64,000 bases of DNA. Origin: Gonatopus flavifemur (Eukaryota > Arthropoda > Insecta > Hymenoptera > Dryinidae). The translations under genes were made by a program, and so were the position numbers. How positions within the stretch are numbered: position 1 is the stretch's first letter; the number at the start of each line of letters is the position of its first letter. Location: assembly GCA_018340375.1 (NCBI GenBank), contig JAFFJZ010000001.1:58458001-58522000 (forward strand), in the 5' to 3' direction. Of this stretch, positions 1 through 17,669 are shown piece after piece. The notes beneath the pieces are model-generated. The model was not told the DNA's origin. It worked only from the letters and a program-made list of their open reading frames with translations, and did no database searches.

Positions 1-3000
1 TCACCCCACGCGGGTCTGAAGGGAAGGAGAGATCTTTGAAATTTGATTTCCTGCTTATAGGGGTTGAAGCCCTTGTAAAAATCATTCTAGGCCCCCCTTT
101 GTCTTTTTCCTGCCGTTATCGAGGCAGACCAAGCGAATCCCCAGCCCTGATATAGGCCAGTGGACTGCCTAATATGATTTCTACCAGAAAGGAGTTGGAT
201 TTAAAACAACGACAAGGGTCGAGTTCAATTGCAAAAGCTCCATTCGGTTAACAACAACGCACAACAAAATTATAATCAAAATACGCGAGAATTTGAAGAA
301 TGATTGAAGATTGAGATCCAAAATTTTATGATAATTTTTGCAGAGTAGAAATACGTGCAGTGTACCAAATAGAAAAACAATGTCAGACTTTTGAGAGTTG
401 TTTTTGTATGATTTTCATATATTCATCTACATAATTGACAATTTTTATACGTGAGAAATTACAAAAAATGAACTTATTGGAAAAATCTGACCTCATTCTT
501 GTATTCGCCAAGTCTTGATCACTTTGAATCAGTCTTCAAACTTCAAGAACCAAAGTGGCTGTTGAGTATTGTTAATGACGTTTCAAGGGCCCATTTATGG
601 TGCAACAATGAAGGTAACGATCCATCAATGACCTCGCAAAATCCCTGCAGTCGAGCGGAAATAATGTATACCCAATATAAACTATATAGAAATTCTATAA
701 AAATTCTATACATTTTATAAAGGACTTCTCCATTCAGGATTTTTTCAAGACAATTATGTTTGAAGAGATAATAAAGTATATCAAAAATTATCTCTGAGGC
801 TGTTTGAGAGTTCCATACCCACAGGCATTCAAACGAGAGTAAACTTTCTTTATGAATGATTTGAACTCAAATAAGCATAGTTCGTAGCCAATTCGGAGGA
901 AGTGGAAGAAAAATATTATCCGATTGCCAAACCTTTCGAAAATCTATCCGAAAAAACAGCAGTCAATGAAGATTTTTTGTAAACTGATGTGTAAATTCAT
1001 TCTGACAGACTGAGAATACAGCAATTCCAACAAAATGAAAACGTTACCAAATAACCGATCCCTATGATTTCTAGAACAAAAGAGCGAATATTGACTTGCT
1101 GAGTATGAAAATTCTTGAAATTACATATAATTTATATGCGAATCAATACCTTTTGTATATAAATTTTGAATAATTATACAAAAATTATATATAGTTTGGA
1201 AAAATAGAGTGGAAATCTCGAATAATGGATCCTTGAAGGATGCGATTTTCGCGCTAGTTTGGGGTTGTAGTATTTCAACTCTCTGAACAATGAATAGTCA
1301 TTCCAAGAAACTTGAATAGTAATCTCATAATTTTCTTCATGTCTTTGCGTACATCGATGAAGCAGTCCTGCCTTACAGAGACACGTTCCTTCTCCAGTTT
1401 TATCTATTTTCATACCAGCAAGAACAATGAACATATGACTTGAAATTGCGGTACATTTCTGGTTACATTTCTGGTTACATTTTGATAGAAATTATGGTTT
1501 TGGTGACTTTATTATTATGTTAGAATGTTTTTAAACAAAAATTGATCAAAATTGAACCAATCTTAATCCCGGTGATTTTTCAAGTTATTTAATGAGAATT
1601 TTTTGGATTTTCAACTCAAGAATATCCAGAAGATTTCAAACACAGCCTACATTTTTCAGTCACGTTTCAATGGAGATGCTTCAAAAGCAAACTGTTATTT
1701 TTGGTAAAAAATCTTCTGAAAATTGGACCATCTGAGGTCTCATTTTGTCTCAGACTTGGCCAAAGGTAAGGCCTTGGATCCAAAGACATTTGTTTTTAAC
1801 AGAAGTATGATAAAAAGTAACTATCCTCCGAACAAGTTTTCAAATCACTAAAACATAACTGAAAGTAGACCACATTCTAAATATTCTGAGCCCTATCCCT
1901 ATTTTGCTGAACACTTTATGTTGATAAAACACATGCTTGATACGCAAAAACTTACCTCCGTGATTTTCCAAAAACAAGAAAATCTATTCCTAAAAGGGGG
2001 ACTGTTCATTACAGTGACAACAGAAGATCATTTATAGATGTCTTTAGAATTCTCCCTGGAAGAAGAAACGTACAAACTCAATTCCCCTACCCCTAAAATT
2101 GATACTGCATCCTATTTGTGACAAGAAAATTGGAAAAGACAAAAAAAAAGTGAAAAGGAATACGCTTACGAAACGAAATTCAATATCTCTCAATATTTTT
2201 CTGCACGTTTTGTTACAATGAAAATACGATAAATCATTCTCCCGAGCGATTTTGCCCTGTCATCTCGAGAAAACTTTCTATCCTGTCACTGAAACAATTG
2301 AATAACCGTGACCAGCTTCAACGAACGAACAAAGAAAAATCGCTTCTTTACTGGATTCCCAGTTCTAAGGAATAATTTTAATCTTTTAGAGTTATTTTGT
2401 TCATTAACAATCGGGAAGATCAGAAGCATTTATGGTGAAAGGAGGAAGAGGATAGAGTCAGTTGAGGAATTACTGTAATTCATCCATTACCAACAGTGTG
2501 AAACTACTTCGGGAAATTGAAAGTTTTCATCGATTTGCATGTATTATATTTTTATCAACTACTTTTCCTCGTTTATCAATATAATTTGTTTTTTAAACAC
2601 ACGTGTCGTCAAATCCAAATGAAACACCGAAGAAACTGAAAAACGTTTCTTCATACTTTGTTGACATTTCCTTCGTATGACTTTGAAAATTTTCTTATTT
2701 TGGAAACAGAATCTTTTGATAAAGTTCGGCATAATGTTGTTTTTCTCCTTGATTCTTGGAATTTTTAAATCAATATGTGCATTGACAAATTATTCCTGTC
2801 AATGAAATGTATATTCATTCATTAGTTTCCATAAAAGGTTTCAAATAAATACGAAAACCAGTCAGTTATCTTGAATGAGAATAAATGATGTGTATCATGT
2901 ATTCTTCTAGTTCATAAGGAGACATGGAAGTGTTCATGTTATACACTTAATTGTGATTTAAAATTTTTCAATGCAGACACTTGGAATCCACAATGTTCAC

Positions 3001-5688
3001 CACACGAAGAAAAGATTTTGTTAACGCAGCAAGTCGAAGTATTACATATGAAACTCGTTGGCACAACTAATTTGAGTGCTGGAAGAGCAACATAATTAAC
3101 TAAAACAGCAAACCTTCCGCTGGAGTAACGAAATTTGAATTATTATATACAGAATAGCGAACAAACTATGTAAAATTGATAAAAGTGCGATCATTTCTAC
3201 TAGCGTTGATCTCAAAAAAATCAATCATCTGAAATTGATTGAATCCTAACAATTATTGTGAATGAAACTGTGTAATGATCTTGAACTATCCTAATTCGAA
3301 TAATCGAATGGTCGCTAGAAAAATTGAGTGAATCTTCTCATTCAAGGATTAATTTACAGTTTTTTTATTCTCTTAGTCACCATTACGAGTTCTTAACTGA
3401 AGATATTTTTTTGTAGCAGAATAAATGTATATAAAGAAGAGAAGACAAATGTTTCAGAAACATCTTCCTTTGGTTTTTAACTTAGAATCTTCTCGCAGCT
3501 GCGTCCTTGAAATTTGATAAATCGACAAAAGACATCGATAGCAAATTTCAAAAAAACAGTTGAAGTAGAGTTATATGGATCCGATCATTCTACTTGATAC
3601 TACGGTCTTTCACTGCAGGTCAATAACAAAAACAAGATTGAATTCACAGTGTTTGAATTCAAAATTCTCATCAATTTTTGTTCGGGTTAATTTCACTGTG
3701 AAAAATAATCGAAAATTTCCTATACGTATGTATGTACAATTTACCTTAAATTCAACTGAAAATTTCTAAACTTCAATGAATTTTTACCATCATTTTCTAG
3801 TGAATTCCCGGTAAAATACGGAAAATTCCTAAAGCGTGTATATGTTAACTGTTTTCGAACATTTATGTGAAGTGTCGCATGGAAATTTTTCACAGTGTTC
3901 ACGAGAAATTCAGTAACAAACATATTAAAATTTATTCAATCATCATACTGCAAATCATCTTCGAGATTTTTCAAAACCGTTCTTTCGTCGGTGGTCAAAG
4001 AATTGTTCGCAGTTTAGACTTCGTATGCTCAATATAAGTTAAATAATTTCGTTTTATACCAATCTTTCAGTAACCCACATTCCGAAAAATTGTTTCAATG
4101 CAACTGGTTTGGATCAAATAAATTTCTCCCAGTTGGAAATCCTTTTTATTCAGATCGAGTCCGATACGAAGCTCACATGGTGAAAAATTTCACAAGTTGT
4201 TAGTTCTTAGCTAGTTACCCTCGGGAAAATAAAGTGTAATCGATGCCACGAAGTGTTATAAAAATTGAATGCAAATGTACATGCATGTGAAGAGGAGATT
4301 CGCGCATTTTGAAGTGTGAAATGACACTCCCCTTCGCGTACTTACACTATATTTCTATCAGGGTAATCCTGAGAGGATGAAAAACTCTGAGGTATACGTT
4401 CTATAAACCTTTATTGAATACACGTGAACTCAAAATGGATCTAAAATCAAGCATCGGAGCTTTTATTCTCATATAATAAACTTCAACTTTACTGTCACCG
4501 TTAATGAATAAAGTACAATAGTTCAGACTTTCTAATTCACTCCGTATCCTTTATCCTGGGATTAACAGAGTTTCTCGAATACTTCAGCAAATCTTCAGGG
4601 TAAATTCGCAGTCTGAAAGTACTGTTTGATTAAACAGAGAAAAAATAAACTGGCTGTGACAGCGAAATCCAATTGTGCTGGGTCCCTTTTACTGGAGCAG
4701 CAAACTATTTGCTCATCCAGCAAGATTTGTTTGATATTCTGTATGTGATATTGAAATTTTTGCTACTCCAGCGAGAAATTTGCTGCTTTAATCAATCATG
4801 TTCCTCTCTCGGCAATTCAGTTAGCTATGACAGCGAATTTTTAACTGGGTTAGTGAAAAAATTTGCTATTCTGTGTATAATACCTTCATTTTCTGCGTCA
4901 GCAGATTTTTCTTCCTTGAATACTTGCTAGAAATTGAACAAGCATCAGAATCCTCAGAAAAGAAAGTTCATTTCAAGCAAATGAAGTTTCACTTTCAGTA
5001 AGTGAAAATTGAAAGTTTTTAATTTTAGAAAAGAACACCCTGGAATAAGGTAAATCAGATTGTTTGTCTTGAATGCTTTTATTCCATGGTCCTGTCTTTA
5101 ATTTTCTATCTTGGACTGAATTTGTCACTAAAAAAGATTGAAGTATCATTCCAAACCGAAAATTCAACTTCAATCATTCAACAATCATAGTTCAATTCTT
5201 CGAGTTTTTGAAATCGATGAAAAAATTTCCACTTCAAGGATTCATCTTTTTAAATTTCTGAATAAAATTGAAATTCAATCAATTCATTTGTTCAATAATT
5301 GTAAATTTCAACTCGCCTAATCGATACTCGAATCTGCATACAGATTGTAATGGAATCTCTTCGGTAACGTCTAACAAAATTAAACATCGAATAAAAAACA
5401 ATGGAATCCCTTAATTCAGAATCTATTTACATATCCTATTAGAAACTCGTGGACGAAAGATTACAGATTATGACGTACACAAATTCCCATGTTCAAGGAC
5501 TCAATACGGATGCGTATCATGTTAATTTTAATCTCCTCTACGAAGCGAATGAAAGAAAAACTAAGTTCATACGATCCTGGTGTCATTCGAATGTTACACC
5601 ACCTAAACAACGCGTTCGGTTTTACAGGAGAGGTACCTTATAATTTAAATACGACATCTTGCGTTCAATTTCCATAGCTTCCACTCAC
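1..5688. other. gene-poor left flank
   Basis: No coding exon could be supported on either strand. The open frames here are short, mostly lack an ATG and have no recognisable motif. The segment holds one MITE (3694-3897). If the promoter-like site at 5689-5800 is real, this stretch would be the first intron of a minus-strand gene whose later exons lie beyond the left edge. No LDH motifs (GEHG, LDSARF, VSNP) were found here on the minus strand. Confidence 0.5.
3694..3897. repeat. MITE, CACTGTGAAAAA termini
   Basis: The 204-bp segment begins CACTGTGAAAAAT and ends with its inverse ATTTTTCACAGTG. The interior is AT-rich and non-coding. The termini resemble the CACTGTAAAAA ends at 24327-25646 and 33195-33442, suggesting one non-autonomous family. 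No clean TA duplication is visible at the borders. Confidence 0.55.
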
Positions 5689-5761
5689 CTTGCCGTGGCC
5701 TAGCCTGCGGCAGAACTCGATGCAACCGCGACCTTCTCGTAACATACCATCTACCGGTCAT
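5689..5761 (-). CDS. candidate first coding exon with basic leader
   Basis: On the minus strand an ATG at 5761 opens 24 codons, then reaches a good donor (CAAG|GTGAGTGG, exon end 5689, phase 1). The peptide, MTGRWYVTRRSRLHRVLPQA followed by RPRQ, has seven arginines and no acidic residue, like a mitochondrial targeting leader. A TATA box sits about 30 bp upstream. The start codon has G at -3. No following exon was found in the 5.7 kb to the left window edge, so the gene cannot be named. It could be chance: 73 bp is short and only the combination of TATA, ATG, open frame and donor supports it. Confidence 0.3.
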
Positions 5762-5791
5762 CTCTTCGCTTTATCACCGCTCATCACTATT

Positions 5792-5800
5792 CTTTTTATA
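5792..5800 (-). promoter_or_regulatory. TATA box, minus strand
   Basis: The minus strand reads TATAAAAAG, the same nine bases as the TATA box proposed for gene B. The predicted start of transcription, about 30 bp downstream, falls near 5770, just before the ATG at 5761. Confidence 0.35.
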
Positions 5801-6072
5801 GGAAAAAAATATTCTATGTATACGTATATGGCTTTGGTAGCACGTATGCACGTACACGTTGGAAGAGATATCGTATACAATGAATTACGTAACGGTAAGT
5901 TTTGTAGCACAGTTGTATCGTGAATATCTTTTTATTAAAGCATATGTGTTAAGAAATACGCAATTAGTTTACACTCTCCATCGAACTTTTTGTGGTAGGT
6001 CATTCACGTTATCTCCTGTAACAAAGATGATGAATCGGAATGAAGTATTAGAAGTGTGTTCAATTCTACGTA

Positions 6073-6338
6073 CACGGAGAAAAGGTATCTTGGGAAATAC
6101 CATAATTTATGGATTTTTGGCGTTGGTCTGGCCCGAGTCAAAATATTCACGTGAAGATACCTTTAAAAGTACCATAATGCTTGGGATTTTTATAAGGAAG
6201 GTACTATACTTCTTTATAAGAGTTCAAGAAATTATGGGACTTTCAGAGGTCTGTTTACCTAAATATTTTGACTCGGGTCAGACCAACGCCAAAAATCCAT
6301 AAATTATGGTATTTTTCAAGATATCTGTTTTCTCAGTG
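6073..6338. repeat. TA-flanked MITE, ~80-bp TIRs
   Basis: The left end CACGGAGAAAAGGTATC is mirrored by GATATCTGTTTTCTCAGTG at the right, and the arms match over about 80 bp, including an inverted 'ttttggcgttggtctg' block. TA flanks both ends (6071-6072 and 6339-6340), as expected for a Tc1/mariner-type non-autonomous element. The open frame crossing it on the plus strand is a by-product of the repeat. Confidence 0.8.
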
Positions 6339-6414
6339 TAATAATTACGGTCTCCATTTGGTTCATTTTGAAATGAAAATTTTCAACGATCAGTTTCTCA
6401 CAAATCATCAACTT

Positions 6415-6726
6415 CCCATACAGCACAAATAATTAAGAATAATGCAAGAAGTCTTATGCAACAGGAATAGACATTTTTTAGAAGTCTTAAACTGTTCTTA
6501 CTTCTCAAAGATATCTTCAAGAATGCTTTCAGAAACCTTTAGGGAATTTCTGAAACATATCTTTGTGAAAATTCTAAAAGGTTTCTGAAAACCTTCTTGA
6601 AGATATCTTTCAGAAGTGAGAACAGTTTGAGACTTCTAAAAGATGTCTATTCATGTTGCATAAGACTTCTTACATTGTTCTCAATTATTTCTGAAGATAT
6701 CTTTTAGACAACGAATGCTGTACGGG
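6415..6726. repeat. foldback element
   Basis: CCCATACAGCA at the left is mirrored by TGCTGTACGGG at the right. The inner arms (about 6440-6530 and 6595-6690) pair well, including the 'aagtcttatgcaac' and 'gaagatatct' blocks, so the DNA can fold into one long imperfect hairpin. No coding content. Confidence 0.7.
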
Positions 6727-6865
6727 TTGTTCATTGCTCATCATAGAATTATAACTGCAAAATCGATTCCATTCTGAAATTTCGATTAACATGGAGGAAA
6801 GTTACGTAGGACAACAATACAGACATACAAAATTGTTGAGAAAAACTTTGGCTACGTAGTTTTCA

Positions 6866-7170
6866 AATAGCTAAGCAATGATTACAAATTTTAAATGTAT
6901 AGCAATGAAGTTCCAGGCTAGGATTTGGTTTTAAATATACATCCAAAGAAATCATTGACATTTGTGTAAGTTAATATGTTTATAATCGTTTGCATAATTT
7001 CGAGCAATCATTTGCAATTCCAATTTCATATTCAAAGTTCAGTTTGAGTAATTTACTTCATCATCATGGATTTGGAATTTGTATTTATTGTTTAGTTGAT
7101 CAGAGAGTACGTCGCAAAATTTTGTACATTTCTTCAAAGACTCCATGGTCCTTAAGGTGTTTTCCTTGCT
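6866..7170 (+). repeat. dispersed repeat, copy 1
   Basis: This ~300-bp stretch is closely similar, in the same orientation, to 56446-56790. Shared landmarks in order are 'ctaagcaatgattacaaatt', 'ttataatcgtttgcata', 'gatcaga.agtacgt.gcaaaatttt' and 'actccatg.tccttaa'. No inverted ends were recognised, so the element type is unknown. The identical order over 300 bp, with small indels, rules out chance. Confidence 0.75.
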
Positions 7171-8119
7171 TCGATATTAGGAAAACATCTGTCAATGCAG
7201 AAGTCTAAGCAGTTAGTATCTCGCGACATTGAATACTCCAACCCAACACCGACCAAGAAGGTCTGTCCAACGCAGATTTGGAATCGCATGAATCAATTAC
7301 TTATTCAATTTTCAATATGAATGATACGCATGGTTTAATAAGAATTTTACAAGAGTTGGTTATTGGTTCCAGTTTTATGAGCCTGAAGTAGGATTGAAGT
7401 GTCAGCTTAGAACAATTATCAAGATTCCCATTGACCAGTAACAAATAATCCAACAACAGGTCTGGAAAGTTTACCCTAAAGTCATATTCCTGCACACATA
7501 AATTGCTGCCAGTTCATTGAACTTCCGCTGAACACCCTTGGAAACAACAACAGTCGGGTTTACTAGGATGCTGTTGGAGGGTTAAAAGCATCGACAAAAC
7601 CAGGTGAGTGTTGAGTTTCGATTGATGAGTCTCCATAGTGTTGAGTCAAAGAAAAATTCCATTTTGATCCTACTTAGCCACGATTATAATTACGAAGCAG
7701 CTGTATATCAAATGAATAAACAAAACATTTCCCGTATTTGTCAAAATAATCAAATAATCTCTCAATAATATTGATTTTTCTTATTCAGAATTGTCGAATT
7801 CCTCTCAGCTGTTTTCTAATTCTTTTAAAAACGTGTAGATCATCGATGATTCCATATTTAACACATTCCTTCTTCGCTAACCTAACGAGGAATTGAATGA
7901 ATGCGTAGCGCTGATTGATGCGCATCGAATGAATACACGATTACATTCAGCGATGAGATGAGAATGATAAACACTCAAAGGAACAGGTATTTCAATTTGA
8001 AAATTGAATGAACAAGTCAAACTTCATTATTATTTCCTTATCGTTGGTTTGATTATCTAGAAGCATGATTTTATTACAGAAACATTGAGACATACCTGAT
8101 GCAGTAGAAGGTACAATTT

Positions 8120-8125
8120 TTTATT
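8120..8125 (-). terminator. polyadenylation signal of LDH gene A
   Basis: AATAAA is present on the minus strand 79 bp downstream of the gene A stop codon, a normal spacing for a short 3' UTR. Confidence 0.5.
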
Positions 8126-8203
8126 TCGCTAAATAAAGATAAATAATTAACAAAAGTTACTGGACAGAATAGTTATTATCTTCTTGGGACGGAAAATAAA
8201 ATC

Positions 8204-12952
<4,749 letters not shown>

Positions 12953-14987
12953 GGCTTTGGATATGAGATGGTTTCGTTGCGGGATACTTAATTAGACATT
13001 TCTAGTTTATTTCAAAGTAGTTTTATGTTCTTTTAACAACCTTGTGTTATTTCTCAATTGCGGATGTCCAAAAATATAGAGAGTACGCCATGTTATTTAA
13101 AGTAGCTTGCCAATTGTTATTTTCAAAGAAGTCTATGGTTGCTATGTTATGAGATGACATGATGGGGGTTTTTCAATGAAACAAAAAGACAATTTGCGAT
13201 GAAAGCGTATATTTTGAAAAGTACGTGTATAAATATATTCACACATGAAGAGAAATGGATTCTTCATTGATTTAATGGTTTTTCTATATTTTAGAAATAT
13301 CGTAAAAATATAAATAGGTATTATCCGTTAATAATACTTTGTTAACGACACGGGTAAAAAATCTTTCTCACACAACACAATACAATACAATACTGATGAT
13401 AGGATTGTTAGAAAGAGAGCGAGGCGGTTGTTCTATTGCCCACAGAATAATCCACGTCTCGAAGATATCTCGAGACAAGTTTATGCGTTCTTAAAACGCT
13501 TTATGCAACGCGAAAGTATATCTTATACTCGTCGAAACACTATTTACTTCTAAAAAAATTATATCTAGAAGACGTTTGAAAGATATCTCCCCGAAAGATA
13601 AATTTTAGATCTTTCAAAAGATACTTTTAAACATTTTTTAGGATTGAGAACCGTGTTAAACAATCTTTTGGTGTTGCGTCAGACATCCTGAACTTGTCTC
13701 AATTCAGATAACTTCAAGTCATAAATTCTTATGTGGGTGGTTTTAAGTATTGTTTCAAATATCCGACAAAAGTTTCGACCACGTATTTGGTTTGTGCATG
13801 CTCCTCGATCGTCTTGTAGTCGCTTTTTCTTCTGATCTATCCAATGGTTTGTCTTGGGAAATATTTCTCATTCTCTATTTAAGGCAAAAACTGGGCACAA
13901 TCGGACACGATAGGGACAAGTTGCTGTATATAGTTTTAGTTTCGAGATCTGTTGGTTCCCATCCGGATTTGCGTGGCATTTTCCGCAGGGCATTTCATAA
14001 ACAAATCGAATTTAGAGACTATATTTATATCAAATGCAACATCCAGCAATATTTATTATCTAACCAAAATCAATTCAAAGAAATTATTATCGTTATAATA
14101 GTTAATGATCAGGTGAATCCCTGTGAGAACAATTCAGTCAAAACGTCAGCAAATTGACCTTTCTTTGGCTGTTTTTTTAGTCCAAATTTGGTTAAAGTGG
14201 TATCACTTGGATGTCAAATTCATATAATTTGAACAAGCTGTTCAAATCACAAGGAATAATTTCACATTACTTCCTAACTTTTCTTTATAACCAATTAGCG
14301 GTTAAGTTACCATTCGTATATTCATGGAAATTTGTTTTGATCAAAATTCTATTGCAAGGAATAATGCAAGTCAAAGTTCGATTTGAAATAAAATCTATTC
14401 CGTCGTTCAGAATAATTCAAGTCTAAAGAAATTAAACAACTTTTGAAACAGTTCATCGCTTCCAGTTTGAAGTTTCTAGCAATAGAATTACATTCTCCAT
14501 CCGAAAAGAAATAATTTTACATATTTTCTGAATACATCGTTCACATACCATGAATTCAAAATGGAATTTGAGATCGACATTTCAAAATCGTCCCATGTAA
14601 ATTATGAAGTCCCATGAAATTCACAATTCGTTAGATTTGAAGAGTATTTTAACAACCTTGAAATTCTCCACATACATTTTGATATAAAATAAGCGTTGTT
14701 GGAACGTTGAAACAAGTTTGTAATCGAAAATACAATAGATAATGTACGTTCCAGTGTCAAAATCCCAAATCACAACATCCATTCAAAAGAATTCTGATTG
14801 AACACTGTTGAGAAGAGAGTGAGTTTTTGCATTACATTCAATTTGCTATTATAAAATAGAGTAAAACAAACAAGGGATCTAAATATTTGCATTCATAAGG
14901 TATTCATCTTACAGTACTGCTCCAGTCATAAGTCAGGATATCACACGCATAAGAAAAACGTCCTAATATAGAATAACAATGAATCAT
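12953..14987. other. intergenic spacer between LDH A and LDH B
   Basis: AT-rich spacer holding the promoter of gene A and the 3' flank of gene B. No strong TATA box was found upstream of the gene A ATG; the nearest candidate is a weak ATAAAA-type run about 75 bp upstream. The open frame at 13750-14157 starts with TTG and has no recognisable motif. No clear AATAAA was found for gene B. Confidence 0.5.
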
Positions 14988-17669
14988 TCAAAACTTGAGT
15001 CCTTGTTGCACTTCGTGCATCGTTTTCGCTGATTTGTGCAATAATTCCAATTCTTCTTCATTTAGTTTTTGTTTAACGATGTAAGCAATCCCGTCTTCAC
15101 CTAAGGTACATGGTAGCGATAAAAACACCTTCTCTTCAATTCCATGATGTCCCTGAAAAGGATAGAAAATCGAATAATTCAATCTTTTGCACGTCACGTT
15201 TATCATTTGAATTCATTTAAAATGGTCTTATTGTAATCAATATTCAATTCGAGTGTGTGTAATGATTCTGTGAATTGATATCGGATTGATTTCAAATAGC
15301 TTTGATATTTTGGAAATGTCCTCCAAACGTAGCAATGAATTTGCTTGATGTTTTATAAACCTTCTAGATACACATTAAGTCATCACGAAATTCTACCTAA
15401 TTGTTCTTCTAAAAATTTATTGATGTTTCTGAAAATCTCAAAATCCATTAACAGGGATCTGTTATGAACAAATTATTTTCAACATATTTTTCCTCACCCT
15501 CTATATTTCAACCGTTAAGAAAAACTATTAATTTTACAGACGCTCTGGTGGAAAAATTCATCTGAAAATTTCTCTGAATTTCACTGCAAAATTCTAAATC
15601 TCATTGAAAAGCTTTGAAAAAACTGTTGCTTACGGTTTTTATATTCATGAATATCTTTGAAAAACTCTGAATATTTCTGAAAATTACTAGACCCTTCTCG
15701 GAAACTTTTAACACCTCTAAAATTCTCTGAAAAACCCTTCACCAAAAATTTGAATATTTCAATGACTTACAGTAGAATTTTCCCATCAGGGAGAGTCTGA
15801 ATATCGTGAAATTTGGGAAAGATTCGAAAATTTTGACGAATCTGATGGAAGATTTCTGTTAGAATTAGAAGATTTCTTCCATCTCATGCGAATGATCACT
15901 CGAGTAATAAAATTGTACGTATCGTACGATGCGATAGAGGGAATCGACTTTCACATCGAACGGTTTGAATCAACTGAACTGATTCAGAGATCTCAAGTTT
16001 CGTAGTAACCTATATTATCGACTTACAGTAACCAAGGTAGATACAGCATGAACTTGATTCGTATTCCGAAGTATCGCTGATACCAAATACGAGACGCTGA
16101 GACCAATAGCCCACGATGTGTAACCTTTGAGTTTAATCACCTCATATGCACTTTGTACTACTTGCTTGTGCAGCTCGCTATAATTCTGTTCATCTTTGTA
16201 AGTACCTATTTCTGAGTTGAGATCACGTAAAAGAACTCCAGCGACGTTCACACCCGACCACACTGGAACTGAACAAATATTTCCATCGTTACTCGCTTAT
16301 CTCTTTTAGCAGAAAAAATGAAAATTCAAAGAAACCATGACTGAATTCATTGATAAGTATGGACGAAAAGGAAAGATAACAATATCAAATGTGTTTCATT
16401 GTACCGAGTATAAGAAATTCTTTTAGAATTGAAACTCATATACTTCGGGAGAAGTTGATTGATTTAAATTAAATGTAATGAGTAGTGAATTATGATAGTC
16501 TTTTTTAAATTGGCTACTTTTGATAATTGGCAACCTAATTGAATGAACCCTGGGGGATATTACTGTACTGCAATAACCTGTGCTGATAGAAATAAGCCCT
16601 GTTCAGCGGCTTCGAACGAAACTAATGTAAATTAATTGAATCCCGATGCAAATTTCAGATCAAATTGGAACTCATGAGAAATAATTGACAGCCTTGAGGC
16701 GTCTCATTGAACGTTAATGAGTGTCTATAAAACGAAATGAGAATGATAAAAGCACGAGATTGATTGGAATTTTCGAAGAATGAATTCCAAATTCTATTAT
16801 AAGTTTCGTATAAATTTTTGAGGATTTATATTTTATCAACGTGGAATGGAAAAGTGAAATTTTCACTCACCACTGGTGTCTCCATGTTCCCCGATGATCC
16901 AACCGTGACAAGAAGTTGGAGCCACATTCAATTTCTGAGAAAGTAAAAATCGGAAACGTGCAGAATCAAGATTCGTACCACTGCCAATAACCCGATTCTT
17001 AGGCAAACCAGACAGTTTCCAAGCCACGTAAGTCAGAATGTCAACAGGATTTGATACGATCAAGAGTATCGTATTCGGACTATATTTGACGAGTTGAGGA
17101 ATGATGCCTTTGAAGATATCGGTATTACGTTGCACAAGATCGAGTCTAGTTTCGCCTTCGCGTTGGCGAGCACCAGCTGTGACAATACAAACGCTGGAAT
17201 TTGCTGTCACCTCATAGTCGGTACTAGCGTTGATTTTAGCGTTTTTCAGAAATGCACTTCCGTGTTGTAAATCCATCATTTCTCCTTTCAATTTGTCCGC
17301 CATCACATCCACCAGAGCCACATCGCTAGATATTTGCTGCGAACATGGAGGAATATTTTGTTATTTTCATCAAAAAGCGTGTAACAAAACTGGAATAATC
17401 AGCAGCAAACACAATTCGAAATCATCAAAGTTGATGAGACTTTTTCTATAAATTTTTGGAATTAGGAAAACGAATTTGATGGATTCATTTTATCCTTGTC
17501 GTTATGTTTCAGAATTTTGAATTTGTAACGCATGAATACTCACGTGGGTTAATATGCTAAAAGCGCAAGCCATTCCAACTTGACCAACTCCCACAATGGT
17601 GACTTTATTCCTTCCAGTTGATACTGGTTCGCTCACTGTACTCAACAGCTGGTCTTTTACGGTTGTCAT
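14988..17669 (-). CDS. Ldh: L-lactate dehydrogenase, canonical copy B
   Basis: Cytosolic L-lactate dehydrogenase that interconverts pyruvate and lactate with NADH/NAD+, normally a tetramer. Coding exons 17544-17669, 16871-17336, 16027-16268 and 14988-15152 give 332 aa, the usual length. Conserved parts in order: [12 protein letters not shown] nucleotide fold, [16 protein letters not shown] loop (Q102, R109), [20 protein letters not shown] (D168, R171), GEHGDTS (H195), [14 protein letters not shown] (T246), FLSLPC near the end. The ATG at 17669 sits 4 bp after a TTTCAG acceptor, so the 5' UTR is spliced. It lacks three introns found in its neighbours: its 466-bp exon equals exons of 118+174+174 bp in A, and its 242-bp exon equals 118+124. 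It is the least diverged copy and most likely the housekeeping enzyme. Confidence 0.95.

Noticed and set aside
5859..6302. 147-codon open frame
   Set aside because: Runs across the inverted arms of a MITE; explained by the repeat.
13750..14157. 135-codon open frame between LDH A and B
   Set aside because: Starts at TTG, no recognisable motif, no splice or promoter support.
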